Shown piece after piece: positions 41,931 to 51,475 of a DNA stretch of 64,000 bases. Numbering within the stretch: the first letter of the stretch is position 1; each line of letters starts with the position of its first letter. Origin of the DNA: Paenibacillus whitsoniae (GTDB lineage Bacteria > Bacillota > Bacilli > Paenibacillales > NBRC-103111); NCBI RefSeq assembly GCF_003955665.1, contig NZ_RXHU01000015.1, positions 248,001 to 312,000 of the forward strand. Reading direction: 5' to 3'. Position numbers and translations under genes: made by a program. The notes beneath the pieces are model-generated. The model saw only the letters and a program-made list of their open reading frames with translations, was not told the DNA's origin and did no database searches.

Positions 41931-43550
41931 ATGTTAAAGAAACCGTTTACACTTGTGGTAGCCATCATCCTGCCTCTCACACTGGTCGTCGGCTGTTCCA
42001 AGGGCACCGACACGTCGTCAGCATCGCCAACTGCCGCATCTTCCTCATCAACCGGCAAATACGACAAGGAACTGACGATTACCGTGTCCAGAGCGATATT
42101 GGATGCCTCAACGGTTAAGGATGAATTGGAAGCGAAAATGTTGAAAGAGAAATTCAACCTTGTGTTCAAGGCTGAGGACTACAGCCGCAACGACTGGGCG
42201 ACCAAGACGACTCTGCTGTTCTCCACGGGAGACGGACCCGAGTTCATCCCTTACTCCCGCGATCAATGGAAATCGATCGAATGGATGTCAGCGGGCTACC
42301 TGCGCCCGTTTGAACTGGACGAGATCAAGCAAAAGCTGCCGAATTACCTGAAAATTTGGAGCAACGAAGAATGGGATACCGTGCTCAAATCGACGCGTTT
42401 CTCCGATGGCAAGCTGTACTTCCTGCCGAATAAGCGGACGATCCCGGTGCAGACGGCATGGCAATACCGCAAGGATCTTTTTGATAAATACGGTCTGAAA
42501 TTCCCGAAAACGCCGGATGAAATGATCAACACGCTCAAGACGATCAAGGACAAAACGGGGCTCATTCCTTTCGTAGTGCCAGGAAACTCGTCATCGCCGC
42601 TGTGGGCCGTCAGCACGTTCTTCCAAATGTTCGGTTTTCCTGACCTGCTGCTCACCTGGAACTCCTACGTGGATCCGGCTACCAAACAGTTCTATGCTTA
42701 CCCGCTTGCAACCGACCAAAGCCGCAATATTCTTGTATTCCTGAACAAAATGTATAAAAACGGCCTGCTCATGAAAGATTTCGCTACAGCTACCGCCGAC
42801 CAGACCAACAAACTGATCGCGCAAGGCAATCACGTCATCGCGCAGACGATCAATGATCCTTCCTTTATGGACGGACAGCAAAAGGCTGCCGCTCCCGACG
42901 CCAAATGGGCGTGGGTCGACAATTACGATCATCCGAGCAGCGACCCGAACAAGACGATTTACAAGAAAGAATCGTATTATTCGTTCTGGGGACCGGCGAT
43001 CAAGAAAGGCATAAGCCAGGAGAAGGTGGACCGTCTCCTTGACTACTTGAACTGGGCCGTCTCGGAGGAAGGCCAGCTCTGGTACACGTATGGGAAGGAA
43101 GGGGTTACGTACGAGAAGAAGGACGGCGTCCCTACGTTCTTGCCGACCATGAGCACGCCAACCCAGGCGCAGGGCGATAAGCTGGCGAACTACGGTATCA
43201 ATATCGGGGTAATCGGATTAGGCGGGTTTATTACACCTTACAAAACGTTTGACCAAACCTTTAACAAAGCAAAGCTGGAGATGAGCACGGTTATCCCGTC
43301 CAAGCCGAATTACTACGGACCCATCGAGCCGATCCTTCAATTAAGCGATGCGGACCGAAAGAAACTGGTTGGCCTTGAAACGACACTGAACGGGGTGCGC
43401 GACGAGTACTGGCTGAAATTCATTATGGGTGCACTCGACCCGTCCAATGATGGGGATTGGAAAAAATTCATGGACGCTGCGAACAAAGCCGGTCTGCCGG
43501 AAGTCGTGAAGCTGCGGACGGATGCTTACAACAAAGCGAATAACAGTTAA
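41931..43550 (+). CDS. Oligosaccharide-binding lipoprotein
   Basis: This 539-residue binding protein has signal and lipobox MLKKPFTLVVAIILPLTLVVGCS (Cys about 22) and a Ser/Thr-rich linker. The mature SBP_bac_1-like fold opens YDKELTITVSRAI and has WSAGYLRPFELDEIKQKLPNYLKIWSNEEW-type and YRKDLFDKYGLKFPKTPDEMINTLKTIKDK segments typical of LplA-like proteins. It is third in the importer operon. Its TAA stop interleaves with the stop of the convergent AraC gene (TTAA at 43547-43550). Confidence 0.9.
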   Translation: MLKKPFTLVVAIILPLTLVVGCSKGTDTSSASPTAASSSSTGKYDKELTITVSRAILDASTVKDELEAKMLKEKFNLVFKAEDYSRNDWATKTTLLFSTGDGPEFIPYSRDQWKSIEWMSAGYLRPFELDEIKQKLPNYLKIWSNEEWDTVLKSTRFSDGKLYFLPNKRTIPVQTAWQYRKDLFDKYGLKFPKTPDEMINTLKTIKDKTGLIPFVVPGNSSSPLWAVSTFFQMFGFPDLLLTWNSYVDPATKQFYAYPLATDQSRNILVFLNKMYKNGLLMKDFATATADQTNKLIAQGNHVIAQTINDPSFMDGQQKAAAPDAKWAWVDNYDHPSSDPNKTIYKKESYYSFWGPAIKKGISQEKVDRLLDYLNWAVSEEGQLWYTYGKEGVTYEKKDGVPTFLPTMSTPTQAQGDKLANYGINIGVIGLGGFITPYKTFDQTFNKAKLEMSTVIPSKPNYYGPIEPILQLSDADRKKLVGLETTLNGVRDEYWLKFIMGALDPSNDGDWKKFMDAANKAGLPEVVKLRTDAYNKANNS

Positions 43551-45892
43551 CTCTGCATGTCCTTATAGGACGATGGGGATACGCCCATCGTCCTTTTGAA
43601 CGCTCGGCGGAACGAATGCGTGCTATTGTAACCTGCCTGCACCGCGATATTGTCAATGGACAACGAGCCTTCTGCAATCAATCGGCAGGCAAGCGAAATG
43701 CGGAGCTGTTCCAGGTACGAGCTGAACGTTTCACCGGATTGTTCTTTGAAAAACTGCGACAAGTACGATTCCGATAAATTAAAATGAGAAGCAATCGCAT
43801 ATAAGCTGATGTTCGGATCCTGAAAATGATCGTTGATATACGCCACGATTTTGTCCAGGAGGTGCGTGTTTCTGCTTTTCTTGTTTCTCTCGTTCGAGCT
43901 GCAGAGGTGGTGGAATTGGAGAAAGATTTCTCGCAGGCTCGGCTCGGCGCCTGAGAGGTTCAGCCCGAGATCCGCGTCTGTCTCCTCGACGAGAACGTGA
44001 TGACCCATCTCCTCCTTCAACTTAAGCTCCGTCGCCTGCAGTTCGCTGAACAGATGCTGCTTCATGCCGGCGGACAACGTCCGGGTCAAGAAGTTCTCGT
44101 TGTACAGATGCTGCAAAATGTGAGCAAGCTCCGTGGCATTCCCCGCCTTAATGACATTCATGAGGCGGATCTCCACTTCCGTCGGGTAATAATAGCCCGT
44201 CTGCTCTTTGGCCATTCGGGCATACCACCCGATCGCCGACTTGCCGCTGTCCGCCGCATGGCTGTCCGTGACGGCCAGCTTCGCTTCCTGGTATGAATAG
44301 TGCACATCGAGCAGATCCTCATAGATGCTGCCGATGCCAATCATAGGTACGATCACATACCGTTCCTTGATGTCCCGGTTAATTTGGAGAAACAGGTCGT
44401 CCAAGTCGCCAACAAACGCCTTCTTTTCCACCGTATCAGATCGAATCAAAACGGCGAGTTCATTCTCATGCATCGTGTGAATGTAGCCTCTCTCCTGAAG
44501 GTGATCACGAATGATTCCCTCTATCACGGCCCGAAGGATGTTCAATTCTTCCAAGCTCTCTGCACTGAGCGTTTCGTTATGTTTGTAGATATGGAGTACC
44601 GCGATGACAAAGCCGTTCCCGTGCATCTGAAGACCCGCATGCACTAGCATCGCATGCATTTGCGCGCGGTCTTCAAACTCGCCCTTGAACAGACGCTCGA
44701 TGAACACGTTTTTGAGCGTCTCTGCCTGTCGCTGCAGCATTTGTTGCAACGATTGATTGTTATCGATTAACCGGGTAATGCTCGTCTGTAAATAATCGAC
44801 CTCATTCGCCCTCTCGGTCTGTTCCTGCTTGCTGCCGGGCTGGTCGTTGCCCCAGAACGCTTTGAGGACCTTGACAATATCTTTCCACGGCTTAGAGTGT
44901 CTATTGGCCATCCACAAGGAAATGATCGTGCCAACAACGAGCGTCGCTGCGGCGACAGACAGGGCAATCGTGCGGATGTAATTGACCTTGCCCATCACTT
45001 GTTCAATCGGCAAAGACACCACGTAGGTCAAGTTGTTGTAAGCCGACCGGGTGTAGACAAAGAGATGATCTTCTCCCTCGATGGTCGCATGTATATAGCC
45101 GTGCTGCTCGGTCGCGCTGCGAATTTTCGCCGGAATCGGAATGTCCGCACTTGCCGTAACGATTTCACCCTTATCATCCAAAATGGCAAATGTCTGACCT
45201 GCCGTCTCATCTGTTCCTTCGGTTCCGTCGATGCCGACAAGCTTCATAATATCCTTGTCCTCCATCGCGAATACGACCACGGCTTGGATCTCCTGATTCG
45301 TGCCAAGCGGCAGGGAGGTCATGTAGGTGATGCCTGATGTCTCTTTTCCGCTCACCCTTACGTTCCGTGAAGGGAGCATGTCGCGCAAGTGCGGCTTATC
45401 GAACAGCAGGGCGTGCCACTCCTCGTACGACATGCCCTCGTAATGAAATTCGTCTTCATAAAACGTCTTTGACGAGTCGGTCATTTGGACTTTGGAGAAT
45501 ACAAGGTCGCTATTTTTCAACACAACGAAAAAGGTATTCGTGAATGCGCTTCCAGTTATAGCTGACGAATGAAAATCTTTATAATAGTTCCAGATGTCGA
45601 AGAGCTCCGGCGAGTTGCCGAGCGGCTTACGCAAATAAAACAGCCCCATCAAGCGTGAATCGTAAGACAGTTTAATCGCCGCTTCATCCATATCCGTCCA
45701 CTGTTTGTCGAGCAAATCCCGTGCTTGTTCCAGGACGTACAGCTTGGCTTCGCGGGACTGCGTCTCAACGATTTGAACCGCCTCGTAGTAGGTAAAGCTG
45801 GACAACACAATTGGAATGATCAACATGAATAAGAAGGAGATCATAAACCGTTTGAACACATGGTTTGTACTGAACTTCCCACGCAAGAGCAT
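43547..45892 (-). CDS. Membrane-bound AraC-family regulator with extracytoplasmic sensor (1)
   Basis: This 781-residue protein has an N-terminal span (SFLFMLIIPIVLSSFTYYEAV), an extracytoplasmic Cache-like sensor (about 45-295), a second span (ALSVAAATLVVGTIISLWMA), a cytoplasmic linker region (about 400-660) and a C-terminal AraC DNA-binding domain with two helix-turn-helices (ISLYAIASHFNLSESYLSQFFKEQSG and SIDNIAVQAGYNSTHSFRRAFKRTMGVSPSSYK). Such proteins sense a sugar or a liganded binding protein and activate nearby transport genes without a separate kinase. The ATG at 45892 follows GAGGTGG; the GTG at 45901 sits inside that site. It is convergent with the importer it probably regulates. 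Confidence 0.88.
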   Translation of the reverse strand: MLLRGKFSTNHVFKRFMISFLFMLIIPIVLSSFTYYEAVQIVETQSREAKLYVLEQARDLLDKQWTDMDEAAIKLSYDSRLMGLFYLRKPLGNSPELFDIWNYYKDFHSSAITGSAFTNTFFVVLKNSDLVFSKVQMTDSSKTFYEDEFHYEGMSYEEWHALLFDKPHLRDMLPSRNVRVSGKETSGITYMTSLPLGTNQEIQAVVVFAMEDKDIMKLVGIDGTEGTDETAGQTFAILDDKGEIVTASADIPIPAKIRSATEQHGYIHATIEGEDHLFVYTRSAYNNLTYVVSLPIEQVMGKVNYIRTIALSVAAATLVVGTIISLWMANRHSKPWKDIVKVLKAFWGNDQPGSKQEQTERANEVDYLQTSITRLIDNNQSLQQMLQRQAETLKNVFIERLFKGEFEDRAQMHAMLVHAGLQMHGNGFVIAVLHIYKHNETLSAESLEELNILRAVIEGIIRDHLQERGYIHTMHENELAVLIRSDTVEKKAFVGDLDDLFLQINRDIKERYVIVPMIGIGSIYEDLLDVHYSYQEAKLAVTDSHAADSGKSAIGWYARMAKEQTGYYYPTEVEIRLMNVIKAGNATELAHILQHLYNENFLTRTLSAGMKQHLFSELQATELKLKEEMGHHVLVEETDADLGLNLSGAEPSLREIFLQFHHLCSSNERNKKSRNTHLLDKIVAYINDHFQDPNISLYAIASHFNLSESYLSQFFKEQSGETFSSYLEQLRISLACRLIAEGSLSIDNIAVQAGYNSTHSFRRAFKRTMGVSPSSYKDMQS

Positions 45893-46008
45893 CCGAACCA
45901 CCTCAGCGATATGAAGTATTATCGGGTTATTTTAACACATTAGAAAAACCATTGCGAAAAAAAAATGAGCAAATGAACCAAAACCTATCCACGCTAGAGC
46001 AACAAAAC

Positions 46009-46034
46009 AGCCCACTCTCACTGAGAGTGGGCTG
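46009..46034. terminator. Terminator after the large glycoside hydrolase gene
   Basis: AGCCCACTCTC and GAGAGTGGGCT form a perfect 11-bp stem with a 3-nt loop. On the minus strand it is followed by GTTTTGTT. Confidence 0.75.
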
Positions 46035-46041
46035 CCTTCCT

Positions 46042-49000
46042 TTATTCCAATCGGGCTAGCAGGTATCGGGCGTCCCTGAGCAGGAAGCTCGCAGCCGCGT
46101 CGGAGATATGCTTCCCGAGCTGTGCCTCCACTTCCTGAATAAACGGCTTTACCTTGCCGTTTCTCAATTTGGCTTGCAGGCTGTTGGCGATTCCGGGCTG
46201 ATCAATCTCCTTGCTCCCGGCGAATCGGTTCACCATTGCCATGAGGGTCGGAAGGCCGGTCACCGTCTCGAAATGGATCGTGGTGCTCGCCTGGTTGCCG
46301 GCCTTTTCTGAGGCTGACACAACAAGCGTATGCATGCCGGGCGACAACGTATAGAGCGGGATTGCCGTTCCTACTGCGTATGCATATGTGTCCACCGTCA
46401 CGGTAGTCGCGCTGCCTTCCGCCCCGGATAAGTTATCGTTCACCTCGATCAGTGGCGTCAACTCCCCCGAGCCGTCGTAAGCCCCGTTACCGTTCGGCAA
46501 AGTAACCGTAATCGACGGCGCCGTTTGATCCAGATTGACGGCAACCGTCTTGGGCATCTCCGCATTGCCGGCCCGATCTGTCGATCGGATGCTGACGGCG
46601 TAGCTGCCGTCCTGATCGATCGTGATCGGTCCCGAATACGAATGCCAGCCGCCTTCCCCGTTCAAGCGATATTCGCTTCCCAAGATACCGGACTGCCGGT
46701 CCTCCGCCAATAATTCAAGTGTTACCGGATGGACGTACCACCCATTCGCCCCGTCCGGCTGCCCCGGATGCACAGCTGCCGTTGTGACAGGGGGCTCCGT
46801 ATCCCGCAGTTGCAGGAGATACGGCGTCAGGGGCTGCAGCTCGAAGCTCGTTCCCGTGAAAGTCTCCCCCGTGATCAGGTTCGTAAATCCGGTCAGCGGG
46901 ATGCCGTCCCGTTCCGCTGATACCGTAATCGAAGATGCACCATAATTGACTGCGTTCACTAAGGGCGCCCCGTCGTAATCGACGCTTCGCCATTCTACCC
47001 CATAAACAGGCTGCCGGGTTACCGGATCGACCAGTCCGATACGGCCGGGATCGACGTTCTCCAAGAGAGGAAGCAGTTCCACACGGATCTGTTCGGCCGT
47101 CCGGTCGGTTGAGGCGATGGTAACCGCATGAGCAAAAATATAGTCTCGGTCTGCGGTGGATAACAATTCGCCATGAGGACTATACTTCAGCGTTCCGGAG
47201 CCAATCACAAGTACCTTCCCTCCCTGTTCCTGGAACTGCCGAATGCCTTGCAGCGTAGCCGCATCTGCGCGAACCGCATTCGGAACGATCAGCAGCTTGT
47301 AATCGTTCAAGCCGCCGCTTGCGATCTGCCGTTCCGAGACGTAGCCGGCTTTCCGCCCGCTGTAGGACAAGGCCTCATAAGCCCGCAAGCTGACCTTGGC
47401 ATAATCGCTTGTAAACACGCCCGATGCCAGCGAGTACAGAATGGCAACTTGCGGCTTTTCATTCTGCAGGGCGGTTACTTCCTTCGCCAGCCGGTTCAGG
47501 TCAAGATTGGTGCGGCCAATATCGGCAACCACATCCGGACGGTGAAGAATGCTGCCTTCCCGGCTTGATGCCGCGTCGTATGTGCGTTCCCAGATCCAAT
47601 ACGTAGTGGCGCTCTCGCCGTGAATGGAGCTCTGCCACAGATCGGAACGGACATGGTCGGCCTGCTCCGGAATGTACGATTTGTCCCCGTCTGCAATGAC
47701 ATGATGCTCGGAATTGAACACCGGCGCTTGCTTGAAAGAAGTCTGAAGATCGTAGAAGCTGAGCTCTTCCATAAACCCTTTGGGTCCTTCATTAATATAG
47801 TTCCAGTTATCGTTGCCGTTGATCTGGCTCAAACCGGAGAACCGTTCCACGTCGATTCCCCAGGACAGGCTGCCTTGCGGATCGCCCATGATCTTCGCAT
47901 GCACAGGCAGCTCCGGAGCAAGTTCATGAATAATGCCGGCCATCCATTCATGCCAACGGGCGAAATAGTCCTGATTGAACAGCACGTAGTCGTAAGCTGC
48001 CGGGGTGGCCGTAATTTGCGCTGGCATCGTGACATCGGCGAACGAACTGTAATTTTTGTTGTACACCACGTTTAACGACTGGATATCCCCGTTATAGATA
48101 CTGCTCAAGTAATCCTGCCACGCGCCAACAGCATAGGGATCCTGATTGGCTTGATAGGTCGGCTCGTTGCTTAGCGTGACGCTGTGCAGCGAAGGATACG
48201 TTTTTATCAGCGGAATCAGCGTCCTCAGATAGTCTTCGATGATGCTTCGAGCTATTGGCTGCATCATCGAGAATTTGATGCCACCGCTATTCGTCGTTTT
48301 CAGCTCTGGCCATTTATCCAAGGCCCACGCAGGAAAATAGTGCGGTGACAAAAGCAGGTTGACGGCAATATCATTATCTGCGGCGCGCTGAAGCACCTGC
48401 CGGATATCCGAGTCGATTTTTTTCGTCGATACGATGTACGGTTTATTTTCCGAATAGCCTCCCAGCTCTTCAAAACCGGGATTCTGCACGAGATTGACCG
48501 TGCTCCCTGCCTTGACGACGGATAGATCGTCGATCCAAACCGTCCCTGCATTCTCGGAAAGAACCGTCAACCGGTAAGAGGTTTCGGCCGCTCCAGTCGT
48601 GTACGTGTAAGAGACTTCTGTCCAATTGTAAGTTCCGCTTGGGAATGATTTGCGCTGCTTCCATCCCGCTCCTCCGGGAAACCAGACATTTTTGGCGTTC
48701 TCGCCTTTGACCCATACTTTAAAGGTGTAAGTCGTATTGGGCTCTACCGGAATAGTCTGGCCTACATTCACATAAACGTTGGATTGGAACGGACTGCTGT
48801 TCGCAATCCGCAGCGAGTAGTCGCCCGAATGGCTGTCGCCGCTAACCGGATTCACCGATGCCGTGACGCCGCCCGAACGGCCGACCTCGTATTGATTCAC
48901 GAAATCCTTATTGTCAACGATCACGTCGCGGGGACCAATCTCAATCTGTATGATGTTGGCGCCGAGGTCCTGAAACTTCGGAATATCGCTCCTGACCTGA

Positions 49001-50502
49001 TTGAAGTGGCCGTAGCCCGTATAGAAAATCGGCCGCCGCTCCGTCGCTCCGGTGCTTCTCACGTTGGTATTCCCCAGGAAGGAATAGCCGGAAATATCGG
49101 ACTTTCCGGTGACATATCGCGGAGCGGCTTGAGGCACCTGCGCCCCGCTCAAATAGCTCTGCAGCTTAGCCTCCGCCTCGTCATACAAACGCTCCAGTTC
49201 AAAGGCTACATATTGGGCCCGGCTTAGCCTGCCATTGGCAATATCGTCCTTGCCGTACTGGACAAAGTCCTTAATGACCGTGTAGTTGACCCGTTCATAA
49301 TCGGTTGACAACCCCTGCGCTTCATTCTGCAGGAGCAGTTGCTCCAGCTGCGGAAGCTTCGCATTCACGCTGTCCAGGATCGCGCCAACCGCTTGCGCGC
49401 TCAAATTGGCTTCCACTTGGAAGCTCTGTTGCTTCGTTTGGCCGGACACGGCATCCGCCATCGTAAAATCAAGCTGATACGTCTTCGCCTCCGTCGCCGT
49501 AAAGGGCAAGGTCAGCTCCGCAGCAGACTGACCGGGGATGACGACCTGCTGCCGAACGCCGAGTACCTCCGAGGCCAGTTCCAGTGTCTGGGGCGTGTTC
49601 TTCCAGTTCACTGCGTACAATTTGTAATCGTTTGCAATCATGGTATCGGTCTTGCCCGGACCTTCCACCCAGAAGCTCCATGGCTCAGCAGTCGGAATAA
49701 GCTGCAGGCGGGCGTGATCGTCTGGACTTTTTGCCTTCCCGATGCCCGGCGTCCACTCGATCCACCCCTTCCGGCCTGCACCGTCATTGTCGTTGATCAG
49801 CAGCGTGAAAGGAAGAACGCCGTTTGCCGGCTTTCCTGTCGATATCGTCGTCCACGGCATTTTAACCTCGTAGACCGTTTCATTCCCCTGCTGCGACGCG
49901 GCCGCCGTTATCTGATCCTTGCCGGCTACGGCCTGCCCTTCGCTGAACTGCCATAGATGGGCCGTGCCATCCATGTAGTTGATCCCGTATTCGGGCCCGT
50001 AGATCCCGCCGGGACTGAAGGCGAACTGGATGCTATCCCCTCGCCACATCGTGCTGTCGGCAACGGGGGTGTGCACATTATCCTTCACCCGAGCCGCCCA
50101 ATAAAAGAAATCATCATCGTACGCCAAATAAACATCAGCGGACACATCGGCCTCTCCGGTCCATCCGCTCATGACGACTTGCCCAGATGCCGCCGGCAGA
50201 TGCAGCCCCGAATAGGACCCCCACTCATTCAATGTCCCGTCAATCGCGATATTTCCCGCGTGAATGACAGGTATGGCGGTATGTCCGCCAAAGGTAGTCT
50301 GGAACGAATCCCATGGTGTGATGACCGGAGTAACGGATTGATAGGTGGCATCCGTGACAGATGCGGATGCCACCACTTCTGATAGCGCTTTCAAATCCAT
50401 CCCGTAGGCAGTCGATTGAACGACTCCTCCGACGCCGAGCAGCCATGCAAGCGCCAGACTGCAGCCAACTTTCCATGCCTTCCTTGATGACGCCTTTCCC
50501 AT
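46042..50502 (-). CDS. Large secreted clan GH-A glycoside hydrolase (GH42-like) with an inserted CBM
   Basis: This 1486-residue exported enzyme has a signal peptide (about 1-34), a CBM9-like domain (about 75-275: IAIDGTLNEWG), a helical linker (about 365-450), and a TIM barrel beginning FYTGYGHFNQVRSDIPKFQDLGANIIQIEIGP. The barrel is interrupted at about 535-680 by a CBM4/9-like beta-sandwich, then resumes. Acid/base Glu780 lies in TLSNEPTY and the nucleophile candidate is Glu932 in FNSEHHV. A flavodoxin-like GH42-type domain (about 1020-1110) and Ig-like calcium-type domains complete it. The ATG at 50502 follows GGGAGGT by 7 nt. It is fourth in the operon after the second importer. Beta-galactosidase-like activity on a plant polysaccharide is likely but not proven. 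Confidence 0.82.
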   Translation of the reverse strand: MGKASSRKAWKVGCSLALAWLLGVGGVVQSTAYGMDLKALSEVVASASVTDATYQSVTPVITPWDSFQTTFGGHTAIPVIHAGNIAIDGTLNEWGSYSGLHLPAASGQVVMSGWTGEADVSADVYLAYDDDFFYWAARVKDNVHTPVADSTMWRGDSIQFAFSPGGIYGPEYGINYMDGTAHLWQFSEGQAVAGKDQITAAASQQGNETVYEVKMPWTTISTGKPANGVLPFTLLINDNDGAGRKGWIEWTPGIGKAKSPDDHARLQLIPTAEPWSFWVEGPGKTDTMIANDYKLYAVNWKNTPQTLELASEVLGVRQQVVIPGQSAAELTLPFTATEAKTYQLDFTMADAVSGQTKQQSFQVEANLSAQAVGAILDSVNAKLPQLEQLLLQNEAQGLSTDYERVNYTVIKDFVQYGKDDIANGRLSRAQYVAFELERLYDEAEAKLQSYLSGAQVPQAAPRYVTGKSDISGYSFLGNTNVRSTGATERRPIFYTGYGHFNQVRSDIPKFQDLGANIIQIEIGPRDVIVDNKDFVNQYEVGRSGGVTASVNPVSGDSHSGDYSLRIANSSPFQSNVYVNVGQTIPVEPNTTYTFKVWVKGENAKNVWFPGGAGWKQRKSFPSGTYNWTEVSYTYTTGAAETSYRLTVLSENAGTVWIDDLSVVKAGSTVNLVQNPGFEELGGYSENKPYIVSTKKIDSDIRQVLQRAADNDIAVNLLLSPHYFPAWALDKWPELKTTNSGGIKFSMMQPIARSIIEDYLRTLIPLIKTYPSLHSVTLSNEPTYQANQDPYAVGAWQDYLSSIYNGDIQSLNVVYNKNYSSFADVTMPAQITATPAAYDYVLFNQDYFARWHEWMAGIIHELAPELPVHAKIMGDPQGSLSWGIDVERFSGLSQINGNDNWNYINEGPKGFMEELSFYDLQTSFKQAPVFNSEHHVIADGDKSYIPEQADHVRSDLWQSSIHGESATTYWIWERTYDAASSREGSILHRPDVVADIGRTNLDLNRLAKEVTALQNEKPQVAILYSLASGVFTSDYAKVSLRAYEALSYSGRKAGYVSERQIASGGLNDYKLLIVPNAVRADAATLQGIRQFQEQGGKVLVIGSGTLKYSPHGELLSTADRDYIFAHAVTIASTDRTAEQIRVELLPLLENVDPGRIGLVDPVTRQPVYGVEWRSVDYDGAPLVNAVNYGASSITVSAERDGIPLTGFTNLITGETFTGTSFELQPLTPYLLQLRDTEPPVTTAAVHPGQPDGANGWYVHPVTLELLAEDRQSGILGSEYRLNGEGGWHSYSGPITIDQDGSYAVSIRSTDRAGNAEMPKTVAVNLDQTAPSITVTLPNGNGAYDGSGELTPLIEVNDNLSGAEGSATTVTVDTYAYAVGTAIPLYTLSPGMHTLVVSASEKAGNQASTTIHFETVTGLPTLMAMVNRFAGSKEIDQPGIANSLQAKLRNGKVKPFIQEVEAQLGKHISDAAASFLLRDARYLLARLE

Positions 50503-50620
50503 TGCTTCAACCTCCCTAATGGTCGCCATATATGAATGGCGTTTTTGTTCTCAGCCGACAGGAGCGACGAGCGGACGGTTTCTCGCCCGCTCGGTTCTCC
50601 TATGGCCACTTCGTCCTGCG

Positions 50621-51475
50621 TTAGCCCTTCACGGAACCCAGCAGCACCCCCTTGACGAAATATTTTTGCAGAAATGGGTACACACACAGAATCGGGCCTA
50701 CCGTGATCACGATCGCCGCCGCTTTAAGCCCCTCCGGTTGGATGTACTGGGAAGGGTCCGTGCCGCCAAGCAAGGAGTCGATCGGCGTCTGCAGCATCTG
50801 GTACAGCTTGACCGTAACGGGCAGAAGCTGGGATTTGGTAATAAAGTATAATGCGCTCGAGTAGGTGTTCCACAGCGCTACCGCATAGAACAGGGAGATG
50901 GCAGCCAGAATCCCCTTGGATAAGGGCAGAACCAGCTTCGCAAACACGGTAAGATCGCCCGCTCCGTCCATTGTCGCCGACTCCTCCAGCTCTGTCGGCA
51001 AGCCTTCGAAGAACGATTTCATGACGAACAAATTGTAAGCACTGACCAGCCCGGGCAGCCAAATTGCCCAGAACGTGTTGAGCAGATGCAGCTGTTTGAC
51101 CAGCAAGAACAAAGGAATCAAGCCTGTGCCGAACAGCATGCCAAACAGCACGATGTAGGTAAACAGACGCCTGCCTTTCAGCCTTTTTTTGGACAGCGCG
51201 TAGGCTGCGAGGGTCGTCGCGAGCATCTGGAGAGCAGTTCCGATGACGGTGATGACGACCGTATTCCCCATCGCCTTCAGCAATTGCCCGTCGAGCAGCA
51301 GCTGTTTGTAGGCAAGCACATTAAATTCCACCGGGATCAGCTTTACCTCCCCGGAGATGATCGCCCTGCTGCTGCTGAACGACATGGATATCACATTGAG
51401 AAACGGAAACAACGTGACGAACGCGCACATCGCCAGGAACGCGTACAGAGGCGCGTATGCAAGTCTTTTTACCAT
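50621..51475 (-). CDS. Sugar ABC transporter permease, CarB/YtcP type (importer 2)
   Basis: This 284-residue permease has six spans, beginning MVKRLAYAPLYAFLAMCAFVTLFPFLNVISMSF, EAA loop EESATMDGAGDLTVFAKLVLPLSKGIL and the family C-terminus KYFVKGVLLGSVKG. The ATG at 51475 lies within the last codons of the first permease (7-nt overlap, ATGGTAA) after GGGAGAGGG, so translation is coupled. The frame remains open far upstream, but that sequence overlaps the other permease and does not look like protein. It pairs with the LplB-type permease upstream. Confidence 0.88.
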   Translation of the reverse strand: MVKRLAYAPLYAFLAMCAFVTLFPFLNVISMSFSSSRAIISGEVKLIPVEFNVLAYKQLLLDGQLLKAMGNTVVITVIGTALQMLATTLAAYALSKKRLKGRRLFTYIVLFGMLFGTGLIPLFLLVKQLHLLNTFWAIWLPGLVSAYNLFVMKSFFEGLPTELEESATMDGAGDLTVFAKLVLPLSKGILAAISLFYAVALWNTYSSALYFITKSQLLPVTVKLYQMLQTPIDSLLGGTDPSQYIQPEGLKAAAIVITVGPILCVYPFLQKYFVKGVLLGSVKG

